In this document: one piece after another, positions 57,599-64,000 of the stretch
Position numbering within the stretch: the stretch's first letter is position 1
Layout of the letters: each line of letters begins with the position of its first letter
Assembly: GCF_040869045.1 (NCBI RefSeq)
Contig: NC_090319.1
Coordinates: 57,260,779-57,324,778, forward strand
Reading direction: 5' to 3'
Source: Eurosta solidaginis
Lineage: Eukaryota; Arthropoda; Insecta; Diptera; Tephritidae
DNA length: 64,000 nucleotides
The notes under the pieces: generated by a model
Told to the model about the DNA's origin: nothing
Seen by the model: only the letters and a program-made list of their open reading frames with translations
The model's database searches: none
Made by a program: the position numbers and the translations under genes

Positions 57599-58058
57599 GA
57601 TTTTGGACGTGGAAAACAGAATAAGAAGAAGGTTGACGTTAGAAGGGCTGCGCATACAACAAAATATATCGAAAGTTGTAAATTATCGAGAAGATGTAGA
57701 CAGCATAAATTGCGCGTATGCAAGCGCCATCACATTAAATGTTTAGCTTTTGAGAGGGAATGATGTACCAGTGTTTTTATATTGTGTGGTTATTATCTAC
57801 TGATGTAATGATATTATATTTAAATTTCATACAAAATTTGTGCATTAAGTAGCAAAAAGATGTAAGTCCAATATGTTCAAAACTGTGTATCGTCTTATGA
57901 CTAAGCTAATTTCCAACAATTTATATGTTTTTCGTTTTTGTGTAATAAATAGAAATCCCTGAGGAAGACGCAATACAGCGTCGAAACGCGTAGGATGAAG
58001 AAGTAAACATTTGTTTTATTTTAAAGGAAAGCCGGCCAGAAAGCTCCAAAAAAGTACT
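57599..58058 (+). repeat. 460-bp inverted repeat arm, right
   Basis: Plus-strand copy of the ORF C-terminus (RRRLTLEGLRIQQNISKVVN) and 3' region; the short plus-strand frame 57564-57746 is this duplicate, not a separate gene. Confidence 0.9.
57955..57996 (+). ncRNA. hammerhead-ribozyme-like motif, right copy
   Basis: Stem I ATCC / GGAT, core CTGAGGA, stem II GACGC / GCGTC with loop AATACA (one extra A after the core), GAAA, a minimal stem III and GTA as the expected cleavage triplet. Very short stem III is characteristic of Penelope hammerheads. Cleavage would occur just before GGAT at 57993. Confidence 0.65.
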
Positions 58059-58067
58059 TAAGTTTCG

Positions 58068-59110
58068 AAATTGAAAGTTTACAACGTAAAATTTTAAATT
58101 GAAAATTTTAAATTCAAAACTCAAAATTTTTAATTCAAAACTTAAAAAATTAAAAGTTTAAAATTCAAAATTCAAACCTCAAAATCCAAAACTCTAAACT
58201 TAAGTTCCCAAATGGAAAATTTAAAATCAAGAACTCAAAATTTTGTATTCAAAACTCAAAATTTAAAAAACACAAGGAAAAATTGGAATTTCATAATTTA
58301 AAACTCAAATTTCGAAATTGTAAATACAAGATTCTAAGCCCGAAATTCAAACTCTAGATTTGAAGTCGAAAACTGAAAACAAAAAAGCCAAAAGTTAGCA
58401 TCCAAAAACTCGAAACTTAAAAATAAAATAATTGGAAATTAAAAACTCAAAATTTTAGATTCACAATTCAAAACTCCAAATTCACAGCCCAAAATCTTAA
58501 CTCAAAAATCAAAATTCTTAATTCAAAATTTAAAGCTCGAAAATCAAAATCCAAAATTTAGATATTTATATTTTAAATTTAAAACTCAAAATTCTTAATA
58601 TGAAAATCCAAAATTGAAAGTTCAAAATTAAAGATTCAAACTCGAAATTAATACCTCAAAATCCAAACCTCTGAATGTTAAAACCAAAATTGAAAATTCA
58701 AAACTTCACAACTCGAAATTTAAGATCCAAAAACACCAAATTCAATACTCTGAAAATTCTAAACTCACAATTCAAAACTCTAAATTCAAAATCCTAAATT
58801 GAAAACTAAAAAGTCAAAATTTAAAATTCAAATTTCAAAATTTAAAATTCAAAATTTAAAATACAAAATAAAAATTTGGTAATTCAAAATCTTGAAATTT
58901 AAGTTGCCTAACTCAAGCATCCAACTTAAAAACTTTAAATTTAAAAATTCTAAACTCCAAAGTCAAAACTTGAAGTTAAAATGCAAAATTTAAATATTGA
59001 TATTTCAAACTGAAAACTAAAAATTCAAAACTCTATATTTAAAATCCAAAATTAAAAGTTCTAATTTTAAAATTCAAACTTCTAAATTAAAAATTTTAGA
59101 TTACAACTCC
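58068..59110. repeat. degenerate AT-rich word array (copy B, partner 6450-7310)
   Basis: Same composition and word order as copy A, e.g. AAATTGAAAGTTTACAACGT. No gene. Confidence 0.6.
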
Positions 59111-59753
59111 AAATTTTAGAGGTTTCTTAAGCTAGCCCAACCTTTTCAGCCCATCAAAAAACGAGACCGTACTAAATTGCACAATATTTAATTCTAATTT
59201 AATACGGGTTAATTAAAAATATTACAAAAAACGAAAACGCATTATTTAATGCCAATTTAATACGGGTTAATTAAATTTATTCCACTTGTTTTTTTTAAAA
59301 ATATCGAGGGTTGGGTTAGCTTAAGTTTACCAAGTTCACCGAGGGCAAATTAACAAACAAACTAGGAAGCAGAAAGAATATCTACTAATGATTTCTTGGA
59401 AAATTGCCCCAACGAGAGTGCGAGTGGATGGTGAAACCTTGCGAAACTTGTTATAAAGTGGGCGTGCCCAATGACTCACCGGCACTCGCACCAACCGCAA
59501 CAAAGTCCAATGATTTTTCCCGCACTTACTAGATTCATGCACGACCGAAGCTCACACCCATGCTCCTTCACCCCTCTCTTTCCCACACTCGATCACGGCG
59601 CTGCATTTTCCGGTGCCCCCTAAAAGTTGCCTCTCGCAGCTTTCGGTTGCTAAAACTACTAGACGATATTTATCTCGTAACTGAGAGTACACATTACGAA
59701 TAGATAAACTATGGTAAGAATAAATAAGCAAATCAGAAAGAGGCGGTATATAT
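59111..59753. repeat. right end of duplicated copy B (partner 7311-7890)
   Basis: Matches copy A through GCCCAACCTT, AACGAGACCGTACTAAATTG and ATTTATCTCGTAACTGAGAG. The last part (59660-59753, minus) holds the inverted LINE endonuclease slice (YIPPLSDLLIYSYHSLSIRN), cut off by the LTR at 59754. Confidence 0.65.
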
Positions 59754-60210
59754 TGTAACGAATTTAGTGCACTTTCGCTTATTCCAAATCTTCTGCTAAA
59801 CTGTTGAATAAATAACTCCAATATTGAATAATGCAAAAATGGCCTTTATTAAAGTACTTCACTTATATCGCGCAACTAATAGCTTGCTTAAACCAAACTG
59901 ATTGTCGCGCCTCTACTGTTGCTGCCTTTTATACTCTGTCATTTCCTCGTTGCATCTTCTAGGCGCTTCTAGAATTTACTTAGTTACTGCTATAAAATTA
60001 TAATTTGTGAGCGACACTTCCACAATTATAATTGCATACTTTTGGGAGCATCTCAGATAAGATATCTGCATGTGTTCGTGCGTTGCTTCTCCGCTGCGTG
60101 TACGTACATATGTGTAGAGATAATTATTGAATTATTGATGTGCATACAAGTCACTGCTTAGCATCGCTTAGAGATGACAGCACCTCTTAGTGTTGCTAAT
60201 ATTCGTAACA
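59754..60210 (-). repeat. 3' LTR of a second LTR retrotransposon
   Basis: 457 bp; on minus it runs TGTTACGAATATTAGCAAC to AAATTCGTTACA, i.e. TG...CA with short inverted ends (TGTTACGAAT / ATTCGTTACA). A purine-rich tract (GGTGGAGGGCAG) precedes it on the minus strand. No matching 5' LTR is found up to 64000, so the 5' side is lost. Confidence 0.7.
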
Positions 60211-60535
60211 CTGCCCTCCACCAAAGTCTGATCGTCGCGATCAGACAAATCTCTCGATCTAAACGCCGCTAGCATCTCCAAATGTACCACTCTTCTACTT
60301 CGTGGTTTCCCAATGGTTTCTATGTGGTAGATGGTATCACTGATCTTCTTCACAACTTTTTACGGGCCTTCCCAACTGCACCAAAATGTGGATGGAACAC
60401 CTTTCCGCCGGTGAGGGTTGTATAACAGTACCAAATCTGCCTCCAAGAAACCTTCCGAATTATTGTTCTCATCGTACCTGCGTTTTATCTTGCTACTCAT
60501 TATCCTGGATCGTTCCCTCGCACTCTGTTGTTTGG
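60170..60535 (-). pseudogene. pol C-terminus (integrase tail)
   Basis: Reads IMSSKIKRRYDENNNSEGFL, DLVLLYNPHRRKGVPSTFW, a stop, then KISDTIYHIETIGKPRSRRV and VHLEMLAAFRSRDLSD. This is the GPY/F-like region after the integrase catalytic core in gypsy-type elements (SWEGP, then VVKK, IYHIE, VVHLE). A TAA-type stop follows SWEGP. Confidence 0.65.
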
Positions 60536-60536
60536 C

Positions 60537-60850
60537 CTATGAACTACTTCGCAGAGCTTGCGCTTGACGGATTGTCTTCGCATCATCAGTATCGTTCCCA
60601 CGATTCACAACAGTGGTGCGCCCTGGCTTGAAACTACCCTCGTATTGCTTCTGGGAAATTCTTTCCTTCGTTTTCGTGCGTCCCTTTGATTTTATCAATG
60701 CCAGTGTTTCTCTCGCAGGTACTCTTGATTTCACTTTATTTGGCCCATTCGATCCATCAACCTTTACCGTTGACTTCCGTGGTCTTTGTCGAGTCTTCTC
60801 CACCAGTACTCGATTACTGCTGAACCCTTCCTCCACAAACAAGCAAGTTA
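60537..60850 (-). pseudogene. pol linker after the protease, shifted frame
   Basis: Basic, unstructured segment (EKTRQRPRKSTVKVD, SNGPNKVKSRVPARETLALI) continuing the protease frame after a frameshift near 60850. It ends at the deletion joint. Confidence 0.5.
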
Positions 60851-61242
60851 AGTGGTACATCCTGGTTCTCATTACGCATAACCCTTCTCTGTATATCGAT
60901 CTTGATGTCATTGTCAACTAAGAAGTCCACTCCCAATATGACTTCATCAACAATCTCCGCCACAATGAATTTGCGTAGAACCATGACCTTCCCAATTAAG
61001 ACTTCACATATTACTTCTCCCTGGACTTGGTTATACTCGTCTGTGACCGTACGCAACCTTGCTCCAGGTAATGGCTTTACTCTCCTATTGACCAAATCAG
61101 ATCGGATTAAGGAGTGAGATGCGCCCGTATCTACAGTCAGTACACGCTCCTTGCCATCCAGCTTTCCTTTGACGGCAAGACTGCTCAATTTTCTTCCAAT
61201 TTGCGAGATAGATATCACAGGGCATCCAACAGCTGGAGCTAG
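60814..61242 (-). pseudogene. retroviral-type aspartic protease region
   Basis: Contains LSSLAVKGKLDGKERVLTVD, directly followed by TGASHSLIRSDL (the D-T/S-G active-site triad, intact), and VILGVDFLVDNDIKIDIQRR, the second conserved protease block. It lies in the same frame as gag, separated only by the TAG at 61243-61245. A frameshift after NQDVPL near 60850 ends it. Confidence 0.8.
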
Positions 61243-62061
61243 CTATCGATCTTTACATCTGGCACGCTCTTTCTCATATCCTCCAGCTTTGCGTTTACCT
61301 CTACCCAAGTTGGAACTACCAGGACCGGCGCTGCAATGACGAGCAATGTGACCTGGGTTGCCGCATTTGAAACATTTGATTGCACCATTATTCCTCTGTT
61401 GTGTTCCTTTTAAAAGATCTAAAATTGCGTCTACCCACTCTGGCCTTTCTACTTCCACACGGCGTGCTTTGAAAACTGGCTTACACAGAAGCGACGCTGT
61501 TTCCTGAATCAGAGCATGTGATGCCGTTTCTGCGAATGTTGGCTTTGGGTTTGAGTATGTAGCTCGCTTTGTTTTGACGTCCCCCATGCCATTTATAAAG
61601 CTCTGAATCTTTACCCTATCAGTGTATTCCACGGGTGCGTCCGCATTTGCGAGATGAGCCAATCTTTCAACATCCGAGGCAAACTCCTGCAAAGTCTCAT
61701 TCGCTCTTTGGTGACGGTTTTGGAACTCAATTTGGTATATCTGTTTTCTATGCTCGCTTCCATAACTTCTCTCGTCAGCGGCCATCAATGCTTCATAGTT
61801 GTTCCGCTCTCCTTCGGGAATCGTCTTTAGGATTTCGGCTGCTGGCCCCTTTAAGGCTACGAAGAGTGCAGCAACTTTATCTTCAGCATTCCAGTTGTTC
61901 ACTGTTGCGGTCTTGTCAAATTGTAGCTTAAAGACCTGGAAAGGAACAGAACCATCAAAGGATGGTGTTTTTACCTTTGGATTACTGGCTGAAAATGCTG
62001 GGCGATTTAGTTGTAGTATATGATCTATCACGCAAACGTCATTATATCTGTGAAGTTGCAT
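61243..62061 (-). CDS. Gag of the second LTR element
   Basis: 272 codons from ATG 62059-62061, undamaged. Capsid-like domain KTPSFDGSVPFQVFKLQFDK, ALFVALKGPAAEILKTIPEG and RANETLQEFASDVERLAHLA, typical of gypsy Gag. A CCHC knuckle CFKCGNPGHIARHC lies at residues ~230-243 and a basic Gly-rich tail follows. It ends at TAG followed by CTAG, with the protease continuing in frame. That context favours stop readthrough in some viruses, so Gag-Pol by readthrough is possible. Confidence 0.85.
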   Translation of the reverse strand: MQLHRYNDVCVIDHILQLNRPAFSASNPKVKTPSFDGSVPFQVFKLQFDKTATVNNWNAEDKVAALFVALKGPAAEILKTIPEGERNNYEALMAADERSYGSEHRKQIYQIEFQNRHQRANETLQEFASDVERLAHLANADAPVEYTDRVKIQSFINGMGDVKTKRATYSNPKPTFAETASHALIQETASLLCKPVFKARRVEVERPEWVDAILDLLKGTQQRNNGAIKCFKCGNPGHIARHCSAGPGSSNLGRGKRKAGGYEKERARCKDR

Positions 62062-62165
62062 TTTATTTTGCTGTGTTTATTTTGCGAGTTTTAAATTATA
62101 ATATCTAAATTTTAATACTAGTTTGTGATAAAAATAAGTGCGAAAACCTAGAGTTCATTTTAATA

Positions 62166-62550
62166 CAATTGGTTTGTTTTGAAAAGTTAAGATTTTGTGA
62201 ATTTTTAAAATTTTCTTATTATTCATATTGTGTTTGCCGAGTCATTGTGCATTTGTGTTTTTGTTGCAATTTTGATTGGCACCTTTTCACCTTGCAATTG
62301 TTTTTGTGCGCTCACTTTTTGTTTTTCTCGCAATTTACTGTCTTCGCAGCTGTTTGCGTCGCTTTTTAAGTGTCAAGTGACAGTGACTCTAAAACTGCTA
62401 GCTACCGCTAAGCTCCCAAACTTTCAGAGTTGCTTTATATAACCTTTCTCATTCTCAGTGCTATTTCAACTGTTTTTCTTTGTAATTTACAAACATATCT
62501 TTACCATTTCTATATTCTTATACTAGTCTATTTTCACCTTTCTATAAAAA
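62166..62550 (+). other. 5' UTR of the LINE that follows
   Basis: T-rich leader with GTGTTTTTGTTGC and TTCTCGCAATTTACTG; no gene. The exact 5' end of the element is uncertain because the LTR element's 5' side ends here as well. Confidence 0.5.
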
Positions 62551-63430
62551 ATGACTTGCATTTTCAAAAACTGTCAGGTAAAAAACGAATCCGAACGTTT
62601 TGTCTCTTGCTGGCTTTGCGATGGGCTCGCCCATGGAAAGTGCGCGGGACTGACGGCTAGAGTTGTTGACACTGTCAATGATGGGAAGAAGGGAGTACGT
62701 TGGTCATGCATTAAATGCAGATCAACTGAGGTTGACCTATTCAAACTGTTTAGACAAACACGAAATGCGTTTTCTGAAATTGCTAAAGAGTTTTCCATAA
62801 TCACGGAAAAGTTCAATCAATGCGATAGCTTGTTCAAATCCTTCAAGTGTTTGGATGAGTTACCGCATTGTTTAAATAGAAAAAAAGACAACCGCGATAA
62901 TAAACAAAAACACTCTGAAGACTCACCTAACGCTTTGAATCTTAATCCTGTCAGAACATTAATCTTCCGCAAGTGGAGCTCATAGATTTGGCTTCCCCTA
63001 ATCCGCAAGCTGTGGTTCCATCCACTTCTAAGGCCGCGGAAAAAACCTTAGAGTCTCCAACTGTAACTTCTGAAACTGTAACTTCACAATCTGTGACTTC
63101 TTATTCAGAAGCACCGGCTAAGAAGCTGGTTGTAGTCCCGCTCAAAAAATCGATTTTTGTATCTTGCTTTGACAAAGACACTTCCGTTGAGGATATCAAG
63201 TCTTATGTCACTTCGAAAATTAAGCCTGACGGCATGACTTTAAGAAAATTTAAATTTAATTACGAAAGAAACATTTCTTCATTTAGAATTGATGTTTACT
63301 CAAAGATTTCGATAAACTTTTGGACAGCGCATTTTGGCCGCCAGGGGCTTTTGTTCGCGAATTTGTGCATAAGACTATTGAGATTACTCAAAATGTAGCA
63401 AAAATTCCTTCTCAAAGTTCCGATCAAAAA
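62551..63430 (+). pseudogene. LINE ORF1 with PHD-type zinc finger, frameshifted
   Basis: ATG at 62551. Residues 3-50 hold a PHD-like finger: CIFKNC, CWLC, AHGKC and CIKC, with Cys/His spacing as in ORF1 of CR1/Jockey-group LINEs. A helical segment follows (FRQTRNAFSEIAKEF), then a Ser/Thr/Val-rich linker (about 63010-63110). A C-terminal domain follows (IFVSCFDKDTSVEDIKSYVT, LRKFKFNYERNISSFRIDVY). The frame shifts near 62980 and near 63310 before finishing at KIPSQSSDQKN. ORF1 proteins bind the element RNA. Two indels inactivate this copy. Confidence 0.75.
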
Positions 63431-63432
63431 AA

Positions 63433-64000
63433 CTTAATTTAACATCTTGCTTAAGCATTTACTATCAAAACGTTAGAGGCTTAAATACTAAATTAACTGA
63501 CTTATATTTGAAAACCATTCACTGTAACTATGATATTATTGCTTTTACCGAAACATGGCTGAAACCCAATGTTTTAAATTTCGAAATTTTTTGCGGTGAG
63601 TATCAGACCTATAGAAATGATCGCTTAAATAGGACCGGAGGTGGTGTCTTGCTACCTGTACATTCTTCAATTCCATCTGAAGATGTTAATTTAACCGAAG
63701 TTTATTCCATCGAGTTTAAATGCATCCGAATCTTACTAGGCCGGGGTCATATTTACTTAGCCGTTTGCTATATTCCACCGTCTTCTGATATATCAGTGTA
63801 TATGCACCATATTTCACTGTTACAATCAGTCAACTCGATGATAAAGCCCACGGACTCAATGATTGTTTTAGGCGACTTTAACCTGCCACATATATTTTGG
63901 AATACCGTTGATCACAATATTGTCCCCGTATCATCCAAGATGCATAACAATGACTTTTTGGATGGAATTACTGATCTTTGCCTTAATCAGATCAACTTCT
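63433..64000 (+). CDS. LINE ORF2, AP-endonuclease domain (partial, runs off window)
   Basis: About 189 codons open to the window edge, without an ATG at the start; it overlaps the end of ORF1 by a few bases in another frame. Endonuclease motifs: YYQNVRGLNTKLTDL (catalytic Asn), DIIAFTETWLKPNV (Glu), YRNDRLNRTGGGVLLPV, YLAVCYIPPSSDISVY and IVLGDFNLPHIFW (Asp, Asn). All catalytic positions visible so far are intact. It is the best reference here for the decayed copies at 7845-8107 and 8110-10560. RT would lie beyond 64000. Confidence 0.85.

Larger units (their letters stand above)
55055..58056 (-). mobile_element. Penelope-like element with inverted partial copy, 11-bp target duplication
   Basis: Flanked by CTTAAGTTTCG at 55044-55054 and 58057-58067; copy A near 6450 has the site uninterrupted (GGGAATATATAAC.GTTAAG.TTCGAAATTGAAAG). 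The main body is on minus (57598 to 55055) and starts inside the ORF without a start codon. It is joined head-on to a plus-strand copy of its own last 460 bp (57599-58056). Inverted or tandem partial copies are a known property of Penelope elements. High identity of the two 460-bp arms implies a recent event. Confidence 0.9.
59754..62165 (-). mobile_element. internally deleted Ty3/gypsy-type LTR element, 5' LTR missing
   Basis: Minus-strand order: gag (62061), protease, linker, then directly the C-terminal end of pol and the 3' LTR. RT, RNase H and the integrase core are absent; the deletion joins linker to integrase tail near 60535. The right limit is approximate, just before the 5' region of the next LINE. 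Confidence 0.7.

Noticed and set aside
57564..57746. Independent plus-strand gene
   Set aside because: It is the inverted copy of the Penelope-like ORF end.

Overview
This window is eukaryotic, AT-rich, repeat-dominated DNA with no bacterial features. It reads as the genome of a cyclorrhaphan fly. The repeat families (DINE-1/INE-1-like Helentrons ending in CTTACTTG, Jockey- and Loa-type LINEs, Penelope-like elements, a tRNA-derived SINE) look to me like those of tephritid fruit flies. That host call rests on pattern memory and was not tested by any search. The only host-type gene I can support is one serine protease homolog (13560-14279, minus), and its frame carries a stop codon. Nearly everything else is mobile DNA at different stages of decay.

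Layout. 0.6-7.9 kb and 38.1-59.75 kb are two diverged copies of one ancestral stretch (AT-rich word arrays, a SINE, a unique spacer, part of a LINE endonuclease). The right copy has been expanded by nested insertions. 7.8-12.7 kb holds a LINE whose 5' part is inverted, a SINE and an antisense Loa-like LINE. 14.4-17.0, 23.2-25.0 and 25.0-30.2 kb hold three copies of a unit made of a Helentron plus about 1.65 kb of downstream DNA. Between copies 1 and 2 lie a Loa-like LINE with an 8-bp target duplication (17.2-20.8 kb) and another Helentron that meets an antisense Loa fragment. Copy 3 carries a perfect 61-bp hairpin insertion and a roughly 3 kb composite insertion. 30.24-34.69 kb is a DNA transposon with long terminal inverted repeats and a spliced, decayed gene of an unclassified arthropod repeat family; a Helentron is inserted in it. 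35.0-37.2 kb is a Jockey-type LINE interrupted by a second LINE. 38.8-46.1 kb is two Helentrons on the minus strand; the larger one carries about 31 copies of a ~129-bp repeat with higher-order structure.

47.05-53.38 kb is a 5'-truncated Penelope-like element split by a nearly intact Ty3/gypsy-type LTR retrotransposon (178-bp LTRs, one visible LTR difference, CAAT target duplication). 55.06-58.06 kb is a second Penelope-like element with an inverted partial copy at one end. Both Penelope-like elements carry hammerhead-ribozyme-like motifs. 59.75-62.1 kb is an internally deleted second LTR element, and 62.2-64.0 kb is the 5' half of a LINE that runs off the window.

How it fits together: there is no operon or pathway here. 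The interest lies in how elements interact: insertions within insertions with readable target duplications, possible Helentron transduction of flanking DNA, satellite growth inside a Helentron, and ribozyme-bearing Penelope repeats. Everything is read by eye, so element boundaries carry an uncertainty of a few to tens of bases unless a target duplication fixes them.
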